From the NCBI GenBank assembly GCA_030835125.1, contig JAUQWM010000012.1, forward strand, positions 62,001 to 126,000: a DNA stretch of 64,000 nt. Direction: 5' to 3'. Below the pieces are notes generated by a model, which was given only the letters and a program-made list of their open reading frames with translations, was not told where the DNA came from and did no database searches. Below are positions 1-9,217 of this stretch, piece by piece. The position numbers were made by a program, and so were the translations under genes. The stretch is from Gemmatimonadaceae bacterium. GTDB taxonomy: Bacteria; Gemmatimonadota; Gemmatimonadetes; Gemmatimonadales; Gemmatimonadaceae. The number at the start of each line of letters is the position of its first letter. Position 1 is the first letter of the stretch.

Positions 1-695
1 GCGCGCGTGTCGCGGCGCCCGGTCTGGCGATCGAACGTGACGACCTGGTACTGCGGGAAGGCGGCGTTGTACTCCCACGCCCCCTGCCGCTGGGCGAACC
101 AGATGTAGCGATCGTCCTTCCCGAACGCGGCGCCGACGAGGCTGAGCGGACCGTTGGCCGGCACCGGCGTGGGATCACGCACGAGCTGGACGCCGCTGCC
201 GCCGTCCTTGTGGTACATCCACGGCTTGGACGGCCCGATCGGCGCCGCCGCGCGCGACACGACGATGTAGTCGCCGTCGGGCGTCCATTCGGGTGACCGG
301 TACCGCGCCGTTTTGCCCTTGGTGACCTGCCGGGCCTTCCCCGTCGCCACGTCGATGGTCCACACGTTGTCGCCGCCATCGCGGTCCGAGGTGAAGACCA
401 CGGACCGCCCGTCCGGCGAGAACCGGGGCTGGGCGTCGTACATCATACCCTTCGTGAGCTGGGTGGCCGTCCCGCCGGCGATGGGCAACGTGTAGAGGTC
501 GCCCAGCAGGTCGAAGACGATGGTGCGCCCGTCAGGACTGACATCGAGTGAGATCCACGTCCCTTCGTCGGTGTCGAGGGCGATGGTGCGCGCCCCGACC
601 ATCGGCAGGTCGGGTTTCGGCGGAGCGGCCTGGGCGTGCAGCGAAGCGGGCGCGAGCAGGACAGCGAACGCGGGCAGGGCGAGAGACAGGCGCAT
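1..695 (-). CDS. Secreted TolB-like beta-propeller protein, N-terminal part (runs off window)
   Basis: Reading the minus strand from the ATG at 695 gives about 231 residues open to the window edge. The protein starts with a clear Sec signal peptide (MRLSLALPAFAVLLAPASLHAQ). Repeated TolB/WD40-like blades follow, with the motifs SPDGRTIVFD, FSPDGRSVVFTSDRDG and WTPDGDYIVVSR. Such propellers form the N-terminal half of long periplasmic amidohydrolase or tricorn/S9-type proteins. The C-terminal enzyme domain, if any, lies outside the window, so the activity cannot be named. It is divergent from the regulator gene at 856, with about 160 bp between them. Confidence 0.8.
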   Translation of the reverse strand, partial: MRLSLALPAFAVLLAPASLHAQAAPPKPDLPMVGARTIALDTDEGTWISLDVSPDGRTIVFDLLGDLYTLPIAGGTATQLTKGMMYDAQPRFSPDGRSVVFTSDRDGGDNVWTIDVATGKARQVTKGKTARYRSPEWTPDGDYIVVSRAAAPIGPSKPWMYHKDGGSGVQLVRDPTPVPANGPLSLVGAAFGKDDRYIWFAQRQGAWEYNAAFPQYQVVTFDRQTGRRDTR

Positions 696-833
696 GGGAG
701 TGTCGGGGGAAGGTCTGGAACCGGCGCGCAGCAGGCCCAAGGATGAACGCGAACCGCCGGCTTCGCCATCCCGCGGGGGCGAACCGAACGGCGACGCCAC
801 GGCCCGCTGGACTTCGCCGCCGGCACCGATTAG

Positions 834-853
834 CGTTCAGTCCGTACTGAACG
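834..853. promoter_or_regulatory. Palindromic operator upstream of the efflux regulator
   Basis: CGTTCAGT and ACTGAACG are perfect 8-bp inverted arms around a CCGT spacer. The site ends 2 bp before the ATG at 856. Its position and symmetry fit an autoregulatory operator for the winged-helix regulator it precedes, and it could also control the divergent gene. Binding is inferred. Confidence 0.6.
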
Positions 854-855
854 TT

Positions 856-1356
856 ATGAATCACCGTGCCGCCCCCCACCCGCCCGTGCACCCGAAGGCC
901 CGCCAGTTCATCGAGCGCGTCGGCGTCCTGACCGAAGCGGAGGGGCTGCCCCGGATCGCGGGCCGGATCTACGGGCTCCTGCTCATGACCCCGGGCGCGT
1001 GTTCCCTCGACGAGATGGCGGAGTCGTTAGGCGTCAGCAAGGCCAGCATCAGCACCGATGCCCGCCGCCTCGAGATCGCCGGCATCGTCGTCCGCTCCAG
1101 CCGGCCGGGCGACCGGCGCGACTATTACGCCATCGCCCCGGATGCCCTCCGCCAGTCGCTCGAGCGGAAGCTCCGCGGGCTCCGCCAGTTCCGGGAGATC
1201 CTCCAGGAGGCCCGCGCGATCCCCGGTGCCCCCGAGGTCCGCGACCGGCTCGACGAATGGGACGCCTGGTACGAGGACGCCACCGAGATGATCACCCTCC
1301 TCCTCGAGAAGACGACACGCAGCCGAACGCGGCGACGCGCACCGGCAAAGCCATGA
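856..1356 (+). CDS. GbsR/MarR-family winged-helix transcriptional regulator
   Basis: 166 residues, about the usual size for GbsR-type regulators. The region KARQFIERVGVLTEAEGLPRIAGRIYG followed by LDEMAESLGVSKASISTDARRLE and a wing RPGDRRDYYAI is the family's winged HTH signature, and the C-terminal part looks like a dimerisation helix. The ATG at 856 is chosen because the reading frame upstream shows no conserved sequence and a palindrome abuts it. Its stop overlaps the ATGATG of the tolC gene, so regulator and efflux pump are translationally coupled. The likely role is local repressor of the RND operon. Confidence 0.85.
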   Translation: MNHRAAPHPPVHPKARQFIERVGVLTEAEGLPRIAGRIYGLLLMTPGACSLDEMAESLGVSKASISTDARRLEIAGIVVRSSRPGDRRDYYAIAPDALRQSLERKLRGLRQFREILQEARAIPGAPEVRDRLDEWDAWYEDATEMITLLLEKTTRSRTRRRAPAKP

Positions 1357-1391
1357 TGCCCCCAATTCCCTCCCCCTCACCGGGCCGTCCC

Positions 1392-2864
1392 ATGCGCAAG
1401 CTCCTCGCGCTCGCCGTGTCCCTCACCGCCGTCCTGCCGGCCATCGGCAACGCGCAGGTTCGGACGGCCGATACGGTGCGTCTCGCCCTCGAGGACGCCG
1501 TCGCCCTCGCCGTTGGCCAGAGCGAGGACGTCCGCCTCGCCCGCTCGCTCGTGCAGCTCGCCAGCGCCCAGGTCACGTTCGCGCGCTCGGAAGCCCTGCC
1601 GCAGCTCGACGGCAACATGTCGTACACGCGCACCTTCGACTCGCCGTTCCGCTCCACCGGCTTCACGCTGCCGGACTCCCTCAAGTTCGAGCCCGACACG
1701 CTGGCGTCCATCGAGGAACGGGTCCGGTACCTGGAACGTCGCGCCCCCTCGGCCGGTCTCGGCGGGCTGGGTTCGCTGTTCGGCAACCTCCCGTTCGGCC
1801 AGGCCAACTCGTATGTCCTCTCGGGGACGCTTCAGCAGCCGCTGTACTCGGGGGGACGCCTCGGCGCCGGCATGGCCATCGCCCGGGAGTACGAGGCCGC
1901 GGCCCGGCTGGGGCTCGAGGAGTCCCTCGCCGACATCGAGTTGCAGGTGCAGGGCGCGTACTATCGCGCGCTCCTGGCGACGGAACTCGAGGCGATCTCC
2001 CGCGCCGCGGTCGCGCAGGCCGAGAGCTTCCTGCGACAGGAGCGGCTACGCCTCGAGGCCGGTGAGGCGTCGGACCTCGACGCCATGCGCGCGGAAGTCG
2101 ACCTCGAGAACCTCCGGCCACAGTTCGTCCAGGCGGCGAACGCCGCCTCGCTGGCCGCGCTCGACCTCAAGCGGCTCATCGACATCCCGCTCGAGCAGCC
2201 GATCGCGCTCACGACGGCGCTCACAGCGCCTGACGCGTCCGCGCTCGCGGTGGATTCCTCCGACGCCGGCGGGGTCCTGTCGCGACGGGCGGCGGTGCAG
2301 GCCGCCGAGCGCCAGGTGGAAATCCGCCGTCAGCAGGTGCGGATCGCCCGGTCGGGGCTCCTGCCATCGGTGTCCGTCCGCATGAACTACGGCAAGCAGA
2401 TCTTCCCGTCGACGCCGTTCAAGTTGAGCGGCCAGGACTGGCGCACCGACTGGACCGCGAGCCTGAACGTCTCGGTCCCGATCTTCAACGGGTTCCGCAA
2501 CCAGGCGGCGATCGACGAGGCCCGGATCACGCTGCAGCAGGAGCAGCTCCGGCTCGGGCAACTGCGCGAGACGGTGCAGATGCAGTACGAGCAGGCGCGC
2601 GGGGAGCGTGCCCGCGCCGCCGCCACCATCGCGGCCCGCCAGCGCACGATCGAGCAGGCCCAGCGGGTCCACGACCTGACCGTGCTGCGCTACGAGCAGG
2701 GCCTGGCCACGCAGCTCGAGGTATCGAACGCGCGGCTCGCGCTCCTCCAGGCACGCACCTTCCTCGCCCAGGCGATCTCCGATTTCCGGATCGCCGATGC
2801 GGGCGTCACACGATCGCTCGGCGGTTCGCCACGCACGCAAGCCGAGTCCAGGAGAATACGATGA
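1392..2864 (+). CDS. TolC-family outer membrane efflux channel
   Basis: 490 residues from the ATG at 1392, which gives a good signal peptide (MRKLLALAVSLTAVLPAIGNAQ). An upstream ATG at 1353 overlaps the regulator stop and could also be used. The protein has the two TolC repeats: LEDAVALAVGQSEDVRLARSLV near residue 25, long coiled-coil helices (QAESFLRQERLRLEAGEASDLDAMRAEVDLEN) and the second half NVSVPIFNGFRNQAAIDEARITLQQEQ. This is the trimeric outer membrane duct of a tripartite pump. Its stop overlaps the next start (ATGA at 2861). Confidence 0.92.
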   Translation: MRKLLALAVSLTAVLPAIGNAQVRTADTVRLALEDAVALAVGQSEDVRLARSLVQLASAQVTFARSEALPQLDGNMSYTRTFDSPFRSTGFTLPDSLKFEPDTLASIEERVRYLERRAPSAGLGGLGSLFGNLPFGQANSYVLSGTLQQPLYSGGRLGAGMAIAREYEAAARLGLEESLADIELQVQGAYYRALLATELEAISRAAVAQAESFLRQERLRLEAGEASDLDAMRAEVDLENLRPQFVQAANAASLAALDLKRLIDIPLEQPIALTTALTAPDASALAVDSSDAGGVLSRRAAVQAAERQVEIRRQQVRIARSGLLPSVSVRMNYGKQIFPSTPFKLSGQDWRTDWTASLNVSVPIFNGFRNQAAIDEARITLQQEQLRLGQLRETVQMQYEQARGERARAAATIAARQRTIEQAQRVHDLTVLRYEQGLATQLEVSNARLALLQARTFLAQAISDFRIADAGVTRSLGGSPRTQAESRRIR

Positions 2865-4108
2865 CACGCAGGGTCGAGGGTCGAGGGTCGAGGCTCGAGG
2901 TCGCGCCGCGAATGGGTGTCGCCGTCCGCCTCCTCCGGACGACGCGAGCGGCTGCTGTCCTTGTGGCCACCGGCATCGGGGCCGCCTGCGGCGGGGCGAG
3001 CGGGGACGGCGCGGCGGCGGACAGTGCCGCCCCCGGTCCCGCCATGACGTTAGGCCTCCAGGACGTGGCCATCGCGCGCACGACGGAGCTCGGCAACACC
3101 GTCTCGCTCCGCGGCTCGCTGGAACCGGCGCGGACCGTGATCGTGCGGTCGCAGGTCGGCGGCACGGTGCGGAACATCCGCGTCGACCGGGGCTCGGACG
3201 TCGCGCGCGGGCAGGTGATGGCGACGATCGAGGCCGCCGGCGTGCAGGGCATGGCGGCGGGGGCGCGGGCACAGGTGGCGGCCGCCGAGGCCGCGGTCGC
3301 GCTGGCGCAGCGACGGCTCGAGGGCGCCCGCACGCTGCGCCAGGCCGGGGCAATGTCGGAGATCGATTTTCGCAGCGCGGAGGCGACCTTCGCGGCCGCG
3401 CAGGCCCAGCTCGCGGCCGCGAAGGCACAGGCGGCGACGACCGAGGAAGCCGCGCAGCGCGCCACCGTCACCGCGCCCCTCACCGGGTCGGTGAGCGACC
3501 GCATCGTCGAGGAGGGCGAGGCCGTCGGCAACAACGACGACCTGTTCACGGTCGTGGACACGCGGGTGCTCGAGCTGGCCGGGCAGGTCGGCATCGAGGA
3601 CGCGCAGAAGGTGCGGGCCGGGCAGGCCGTGGTGTTCTCGCTCGAGGCCGATCCCGAGAAGGAGTATCGCGGCCGGGTGACGCGCGTGGACCCGCGCGCC
3701 GACCCGGGGACGCGCCAGGTGGGCGTGTATGTCCAGCTGCCTAACCAGGACCGGCGGATCGTGGCCGGCCAGTACGGCCGCGGGCGCGTGGTCACCGGCG
3801 CGTCGCGCCAGCAGCTCGCCATCCCCGAGGCGGCGGTGCGGGACACCGGCGTCGCGTCCTACGTGTTCCTGATCGAGAACGGGCGCCTGACGAGACGGGT
3901 CGTCTCGCTCGGGGCGCACGATGAGTCGCGCGGACTCGTCGCCGTCAGCGCCGGCCTGCAGGAGGGTGAGCGGATCCTCGCGTCGCCGGCACCGGGGACC
4001 ACCGAGGGATTGCGCGTGACCATCCTGTCCGACACCAGTGCGGGCACCAGGCCGGCGCCGGCCGCCGACACCTCGGGCGCCGTGCGTCCGGGGTCGGGAG
4101 GCAACTAG
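2861..4108 (+). CDS. RND efflux membrane-fusion (periplasmic adaptor) protein
   Basis: 415 residues from the ATG at 2861, which overlaps the tolC stop. Alternatively translation starts at 2912 (MGVAVRLL), which leaves a lipoprotein-like leader ending in GIGAAC and removes the peptide encoded by the heptamer repeat; I favour 2912 for the mature protein but cannot prove it. The fold is that of HlyD/AcrA: lipoyl halves around VRSQVGGTVRNIRVDRGSDVARGQ and ATVTAPLTGSVSDRIVEEGEAV, an alpha-hairpin rich in Ala and Gln between them, and a beta-barrel with GRVTRVDPRADPGTRQV. It links the inner-membrane pump to TolC. Confidence 0.9.
   Translation: MTRRVEGRGSRLEVAPRMGVAVRLLRTTRAAAVLVATGIGAACGGASGDGAAADSAAPGPAMTLGLQDVAIARTTELGNTVSLRGSLEPARTVIVRSQVGGTVRNIRVDRGSDVARGQVMATIEAAGVQGMAAGARAQVAAAEAAVALAQRRLEGARTLRQAGAMSEIDFRSAEATFAAAQAQLAAAKAQAATTEEAAQRATVTAPLTGSVSDRIVEEGEAVGNNDDLFTVVDTRVLELAGQVGIEDAQKVRAGQAVVFSLEADPEKEYRGRVTRVDPRADPGTRQVGVYVQLPNQDRRIVAGQYGRGRVVTGASRQQLAIPEAAVRDTGVASYVFLIENGRLTRRVVSLGAHDESRGLVAVSAGLQEGERILASPAPGTTEGLRVTILSDTSAGTRPAPAADTSGAVRPGSGGN
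2867..2900. repeat. Heptamer repeat (GGGTCGA/GGCTCGA) across the start of the membrane-fusion gene
   Basis: About four consecutive copies of a 7-bp unit, GGGTCGA drifting to GGCTCGA. It lies between the overlapping ATG at 2861 and an internal ATG at 2912. Related copies are at 7315-7353. Confidence 0.75.
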
Positions 4109-4109
4109 C

Positions 4110-7100
4110 ATGGCCAGGACTCCGAACGACGCCGGGCCGGCACGCCACGAGCGCCTCGCCCCCGATTCGCACGGTGGCGGGCTGAGCGCGGTCGCCATCC
4201 GCCGGCCGGTCTTCACCACCATGGTGATGCTCGGCCTGGTGGTGCTCGGGTGGTTCAGCTATCGCGGCCTCGCCATCGACCAGTTCCCGTCGATCGACAT
4301 CCCGGTCGTGACGGTGCAGACCATCTACCCGGGCGCGAGCTCCGAGACCGTCGAGCGCGAAGTCACCCGGCGGATGGAGGAGTCGTTCAATCCCGTGGAG
4401 GGCGTCGACCGCATCACGTCGGTGTCGCTCGAGGGCGTCTCGCAGGTGGTCGTCGAGTTCGAGCTCGGTCGTCCGGTGGACGCGGCGGCGCAGGACATCC
4501 GGTCGAAGATCGAGGCCATCCGGCGCGACCTGCCGGCGGACATCGACCCGCCGATCGTGCAGAAGCTGGACTTCGCGGCGCAGCCCATCGTCTCCCTCGC
4601 ACTGTCCTCGGCGACCCTGCCGCTGGTGGAGCTGACACAACTGGCCGACCTGACGCTTCGCCGGCAGCTGGAGTCGGTGCCGGGAGTAGGCGAGATCCGG
4701 ATCGCCGGTGGCCTCGACCGCGAGATTCGCGTCAACCTGGTGCCGGCCCGGCTCGAGGCGATGGGCATCACCGTGCCCGAGATCATGGGGGCGCTCCAGC
4801 AGCAGAACCTCGAGGTGCCGGCGGGCCGCGTGGAGCGCGGCGCCAACGAACGCCTCGTGCGCGTGACGGGCCGAATCACCGAGCCGCGCCAGTTCAACGA
4901 CGTCATCGTCGCCACCCGGAACGGCCAGCCGGTCCGCCTGAGCGACGTCGCGTCCGTGGAGGAAGGCACCGAGGAGGAGCGCTCGGTGGCGCTCGTCAAC
5001 GGCGAACGGGCCGTCTCGCTCGACATCCTCAAGGTGTCGGGCGCCAACACCGTGGCGGTCGCCGATGAAGTGCGCGCCGCCGTCGCCGCGCTGGAGAGGG
5101 ACCTGCCGCCCGGCACCACGCTCCAGGTCGTGCGCGACAACTCGGTGTTCATCCGCAACTCGGTGACGGACGTGATCCACGAGCTGGTGATCGGCGCGTT
5201 GCTCACGGTGCTGATCGTCATGCTCTTCCTCAACGACTGGAAGGCGACCGCGATCACCTCGCTGGCGCTCCCGGTGTCGGTCATCTCGTCGTTCATCCTG
5301 ATGGCGATCCTCGGCTTCACGCTCAACGTGCTGACGCTGATGGCGCTGTCCCTCTCGATCGGCATCCTGATCGACGACGCCATCGTAGTGGTGGAGAACA
5401 TCGTCCGGCACCGGGAGCAGGGTGAGGACCACTTCACCGCGGCCAGCGCCGGGACGCGCGAGATCATCCTGGCCGTCATGGCCACCACGCTGTCGATCAT
5501 CGCGGTGTTCGTGCCGGTCGCCTTCATGAAAGGCATCATCGGCCGGTTCTTCTTCGCGTTCGGCATGACCGTGGCCTGGGCAGTGCTCGTGTCCCTGTTC
5601 GTGTCATTCACGCTCACGCCCATGCTCGCCGCCTGGTGGGGTGTGAACCCGCACGAGGGCGTCGGCGGCAACGTGCTCACGCGCGGTATCGGCCGGTTCA
5701 ACCAGTGGTTCGACCGCCAGGCGGAGAAGTACCGAGGCGTGATCCGCTGGGCCCTTGGCCACCGCAAGTCGACGCTCGCCCTCGCCGCCGCCAGCTTCGT
5801 CGGGGCGCTGGCGCTCTTCCCGTTCATCGGCGGCAGCTTCTCGCCTGACGTGGACCAGGGCGAGTTCGTCGTGCAGTTCGAGACGCCCGAGGGTTCGAGC
5901 CTCGCGTACACCCGCGACAAGTCCGACCGCGTCAACGAGATCGTGCGCTCGATGGAGGAGGTGGACTACACGTACACCACCATCGGGTCGGGCCCGACCG
6001 GCACCGTCACCAACGGCGAGGCGTTCGTGAAGCTGGTCGCCACCGATGAGCGCTCGCGGTCGCAGCAGGAAGTGATTGCGGACACCCGGGCGCGACTCGC
6101 CGACATCTACGGCCTCCGGGTGTCGGTCCTCGAGGCGTCCGGGCCGGGTGGCGCGCAGGCGCCGATCCAGGTGCAGGTGCGCGGGCCAGAAGTGAACGAG
6201 TTGCAGCGTATTTCCGCGCTGACGCTGGCCCAGTTGCGGCAGATCCCGGGACTGGTGGACCTGCAGTCGTCGCTCGGCGACCCGCGGCCGGAGATGCGCA
6301 TCGACGTGAATCGCGACGTCGCGAACCGCGTGGGCGTGGACATCGGCCAGGTGGCGGCGACGATCCGGCCGCTGATGGCCGGCCAGACGGCGACGCGCTG
6401 GGAAGACCCGACGGGCGAGGAGCGCGACGTCGTGGTCCAGGTGGCGCCGGAGTACCGGCAGTCGATGGAGGATGTGGCGATGATCCCCGTGCCGACGGCG
6501 ACCCGCGGGCCGGCCGGCAGGATGACCGTGCCGCTGCGCGACGTCGCCCGGATCACGCAGGGCACCGCGCCGGCACAGATCGACCGGCAGGACCTGGCGC
6601 GGGTGGCGACGATCACCGGCGGGACCGATGCGAGCCTGTCGATCGCGGAGGCGTCGGCGCTCATCCGTGATCGCCTGACGCGGGTCGCGCTGCCGGCGGG
6701 CTACTCGATCCGGCTTGGCGGCGAGACCGAGCAGCTCGAGGAGACGGCGGGCTACGTCGTCGAGACACTGTTCCTCGCCGTCATCCTGATCTTCCTCATC
6801 CTGGCATCACAGTTCGAGTCCTTCACGCAGCCGTTCGCGATCATGCTGTCGCTGCCGCTGTCGCTCGTGGGCGTGCTCCTCGCACTCCTGATCACGGACG
6901 TGACGCTCAACATCATGTCGATGATCGGGGTGATCATGCTGATGGGGCTCGTCACCAAGAACGCGATCCTGCTGGTGGACAACGCGAACGAGCGTCGCGC
7001 CGCGGGCACGGAGCGACTGGCGGCGCTGATCGAGGCGGGCGCGGTCCGGTTACGCCCGATCCTGATGACGACACTCGCGATGATCTTCGGCATGCTGCCG

Positions 7101-7313
7101 GTGGCGCTGGCGATGGGCGAGGGCGGCGCGTTCCGCGCCCCGATGGCGCGGGCGGTGATCGGGGGCCTGATCACATCCACCATGCTCACGCTCGTCGTGG
7201 TGCCAGTTGCCTACACCTACTTCGACGACATGGGCGCGTGGGTCCGCCGGCGCCTGGTGTCACCCACTCGCGCGCGTGAGATGGCCGAGGAGGCACGGCA
7301 GGCGGGGTTGTGA
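4110..7313 (+). CDS. RND multidrug efflux transporter, HAE1 type
   Basis: 1067 residues from the ATG at 4110, one base after the adaptor's stop. It shows the full AcrB/MexB architecture: TM1 VFTTMVMLGLVVLGWFSYRG, first porter domain (FPSIDIPVVTVQTIYPGASSETVE), TM4 with the proton-relay acidic pair in GILIDDAIVVVENI, a second loop and a second TM bundle with the conserved MLMGLVTKNAILLVDNANE. Length is typical. It takes substrates from the periplasm or inner leaflet and drives them out with proton influx. The substrate cannot be told from sequence. Confidence 0.95.
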   Translation: MARTPNDAGPARHERLAPDSHGGGLSAVAIRRPVFTTMVMLGLVVLGWFSYRGLAIDQFPSIDIPVVTVQTIYPGASSETVEREVTRRMEESFNPVEGVDRITSVSLEGVSQVVVEFELGRPVDAAAQDIRSKIEAIRRDLPADIDPPIVQKLDFAAQPIVSLALSSATLPLVELTQLADLTLRRQLESVPGVGEIRIAGGLDREIRVNLVPARLEAMGITVPEIMGALQQQNLEVPAGRVERGANERLVRVTGRITEPRQFNDVIVATRNGQPVRLSDVASVEEGTEEERSVALVNGERAVSLDILKVSGANTVAVADEVRAAVAALERDLPPGTTLQVVRDNSVFIRNSVTDVIHELVIGALLTVLIVMLFLNDWKATAITSLALPVSVISSFILMAILGFTLNVLTLMALSLSIGILIDDAIVVVENIVRHREQGEDHFTAASAGTREIILAVMATTLSIIAVFVPVAFMKGIIGRFFFAFGMTVAWAVLVSLFVSFTLTPMLAAWWGVNPHEGVGGNVLTRGIGRFNQWFDRQAEKYRGVIRWALGHRKSTLALAAASFVGALALFPFIGGSFSPDVDQGEFVVQFETPEGSSLAYTRDKSDRVNEIVRSMEEVDYTYTTIGSGPTGTVTNGEAFVKLVATDERSRSQQEVIADTRARLADIYGLRVSVLEASGPGGAQAPIQVQVRGPEVNELQRISALTLAQLRQIPGLVDLQSSLGDPRPEMRIDVNRDVANRVGVDIGQVAATIRPLMAGQTATRWEDPTGEERDVVVQVAPEYRQSMEDVAMIPVPTATRGPAGRMTVPLRDVARITQGTAPAQIDRQDLARVATITGGTDASLSIAEASALIRDRLTRVALPAGYSIRLGGETEQLEETAGYVVETLFLAVILIFLILASQFESFTQPFAIMLSLPLSLVGVLLALLITDVTLNIMSMIGVIMLMGLVTKNAILLVDNANERRAAGTERLAALIEAGAVRLRPILMTTLAMIFGMLPVALAMGEGGAFRAPMARAVIGGLITSTMLTLVVVPVAYTYFDDMGAWVRRRLVSPTRAREMAEEARQAGL

Positions 7314-7314
7314 G

Positions 7315-7353
7315 CGGCGAGGCTCGAGGCTCGAGGCTTGAGGCTCGAGGCTA
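7315..7353. repeat. Heptamer repeat GGCTCGA between convergent genes
   Basis: Five tandem GGCTCGA/GGCTTGA units fill the gap between the RND stop and the converging gene's stop. It is the same unit as at 2867-2900, so the two copies bracket the adaptor and pump genes. No T-tract follows, so this is not an obvious intrinsic terminator. Confidence 0.75.
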
Positions 7354-7743
7354 CGGTTTCGGTCGTCTGGCGTCGAACTCCTTGACCAGGGAGCGGGGGG
7401 CTTGGCAGCGCCAGGCGTCGACGAGCAACTGTCGCAACTCGGGGGCCCGGATCTCGGCAAGGCGCACCAGGATCGCCGGGTACCCGTTGTAGTGCGGTTC
7501 CGTGAAGAACTTGCGCGGATCGCTCGCGAGGAGGAGGTCCTTGTCGGTGAGGGAGGCCACCCGGATGGCGAGGAACTTCGGGTTGGGGACCCGCGACCCG
7601 CCTGACGCGGGTCGCTCGAGCCAGACCCACGCAATCCCCTTCTGCTTTCCTCGATTCGCAACCGAGAACGCGAAGCGATCCGGCGACTCCTCGACGTCAG
7701 GAAGCGCCAGCGCGATCCGTCGCACGTCAGCCTGCGTGGCCAT
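7351..7743 (-). CDS. MmcQ/YjbR-like protein
   Basis: 130 residues with the MmcQ/YjbR pattern: an N-terminal ADVRRIALALPDVEES, the central KGIAWVWLERP, FLAIRVASLTDKDLLLASDP, and the diagnostic FFTEPHYNGYPAILVRLAEI, where His-Tyr-Asn-Gly-Tyr is strongly conserved. Family members are small cytoplasmic proteins with a CyaY-like fold, and some are said to bind DNA; no reaction is established. It stands alone, converging on the RND operon. Confidence 0.85.
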   Translation of the reverse strand: MATQADVRRIALALPDVEESPDRFAFSVANRGKQKGIAWVWLERPASGGSRVPNPKFLAIRVASLTDKDLLLASDPRKFFTEPHYNGYPAILVRLAEIRAPELRQLLVDAWRCQAPRSLVKEFDARRPKP

Positions 7744-7821
7744 CTGTCCGGAACCTCGCGTCAGGTCCCGGCAATTTCTCGCCTCGGAACGCGACCCGAA
7801 AGCCCGGCGACCCTCGCGGTC

Positions 7822-8244
7822 TCAACCTGTCGCGGTTGAGCGCTGAAGTTCCCTGACGGCGCGCTCGATGCGCGCGTGTGCGTCCGCGGCCACCTCGACC
7901 AGCGCCGGCAACAGGCCGCCGGGCGCCGCGCCGAGCATCGCGCGGGGATCGACGAGGCGCACGAGGGTGCTCCTGGCGCTGACCTCCTCCACCGTCACGT
8001 TGCAGGGGAGCAGCAACCCGATGGCCGGATCGGCGGTCACCGCGGCGAACGCGAGCGGTGGATTGCAGGCACCGAGGATCGTGTAGCGCCGGAACTCGCG
8101 TCCGAGCTTCTCCCGGAAGGCTGCCTTGAGGTCGATCTCGGTGAGGACACCGAACCCCTCGGCCTTGAGGGCGGTGCGGGTCTTCTCCATCGCCGCGTCG
8201 AACGGCAGCGGCATGGTGACGTCATAGCCGAGTGTGCCGGGCAT
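7822..8244 (-). CDS. DUF302 protein
   Basis: 140 residues. The arrangement AMEKTRTALKAEGFGVLTEIDLKAAFREKLG, then YTILGACNPPLAFAAVTADPAIGLLLPCNVTVEE, is the DUF302 signature, including the conserved Cys-Asn-Pro and LLPCNV. The family binds small ligands or metals in some members, and its reaction is unknown. No signal peptide is seen, so it is probably cytoplasmic. Its neighbours give no functional hint. Confidence 0.85.
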   Translation of the reverse strand: MPGTLGYDVTMPLPFDAAMEKTRTALKAEGFGVLTEIDLKAAFREKLGREFRRYTILGACNPPLAFAAVTADPAIGLLLPCNVTVEEVSARSTLVRLVDPRAMLGAAPGGLLPALVEVAADAHARIERAVRELQRSTATG

Positions 8245-8356
8245 GTCTCCTCCCGCCCGCGATTGAATGCTGCGCCGCGAACACCTTCACGATGGTGTGA
8301 GTATCGCCCCTGGCGCCGTCAGCACGCGCACGCGCCGACCGACAGGGTTCCCCCGA

Positions 8357-9109
8357 CTACGCGCTGCCGAAGACCGCGATCACGGGGCCATGGTCGCTCG
8401 TGCCGAACTCACGCTGGACGACGCACGATTCGACCCGGTCCGCCACGGTGGTGCTGGCGAGGATGAGGTCGAGCCGCCATCCGATGTTCCGCGCCTTGAG
8501 GTTGCGCCACGGGGCCCACCAGGTGAACAGGTCCGGGTTGTCGGGCTCGACCTTCCGGTGCACGTCGACCAGGCCGCGCCCGATCAGCCGTTGCATCAGG
8601 GCGCGCTCGTCCGGACGCTGGCCGATGACGTTCGCCTTCCGCTCCCTGGGGTGCACGTCGAGGTCGGTGAGGGCGACGTTCATGTCGCCGCAGAGCACCA
8701 GCGGCTGGCGGTCGGCCTCGTATCCCGCGGCGAAGGCATCGAGGGCCTCGATGAACCGGATCTTGGCCTCGTAGTCCTTCCCGCCGTTAGGCACATAGAT
8801 CGAGGCGACGGTGAAGTCCGGGAGCCTGGCCGCCACGATCCGGTGCTCGTGGTCGAACTCTGGATGGAAGAACGCCGGCCGCTCCGGCACCGCGGCCTGG
8901 CGCACGTGGAGCGCGACGCCGGAGTATCCCTTGCCGCCATGCCAGTAGCACGAGTACCCCTCGATCTCGCACAGCCACATGGGGATCTGCTCGATGGAGG
9001 CCTTGATCTCCTGCAGGCACAGCACGTCGGGCTGCTCCCGCGCGATGAACTCCTGGAGCTGCGCCTCACGCGCCCGCACGCCGTTCACGTTCCAGGTGGC
9101 GATCTTCAC
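8357..9109 (-). CDS. xthA: Exodeoxyribonuclease III (AP endonuclease)
   Basis: 250 residues, normal for the family. It opens with MKIATWNVNGVRAREAQLQEFI and carries QPDVLCLQEIKAS (metal-binding Glu), SIYVPNGG, LVLCGDMNVALTDLDV and the terminal WRLDLILAS...SDHGPVIA with the catalytic Asp-His. It is a Mg-dependent 3'-5' exonuclease and AP endonuclease of base-excision repair. Confidence 0.95.
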   Translation of the reverse strand: MKIATWNVNGVRAREAQLQEFIAREQPDVLCLQEIKASIEQIPMWLCEIEGYSCYWHGGKGYSGVALHVRQAAVPERPAFFHPEFDHEHRIVAARLPDFTVASIYVPNGGKDYEAKIRFIEALDAFAAGYEADRQPLVLCGDMNVALTDLDVHPRERKANVIGQRPDERALMQRLIGRGLVDVHRKVEPDNPDLFTWWAPWRNLKARNIGWRLDLILASTTVADRVESCVVQREFGTSDHGPVIAVFGSA

Positions 9110-9217
9110 GTTGGGAGGAGCGATAAGCTGGGGACGGTTTCGCGATCACGCGACGACGCGGCGTTCACGACGGGCGCATCCGTCATGCGGCAGGCTGCTG
9201 CGGAGCTACCTGGTGCG

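Noticed and set aside
3945-5432. Minus-strand frame of about 495 codons under the RND gene
   Set aside because: His/Arg/Asp-rich composition typical of antisense shadows; the plus-strand RND protein is unmistakable.
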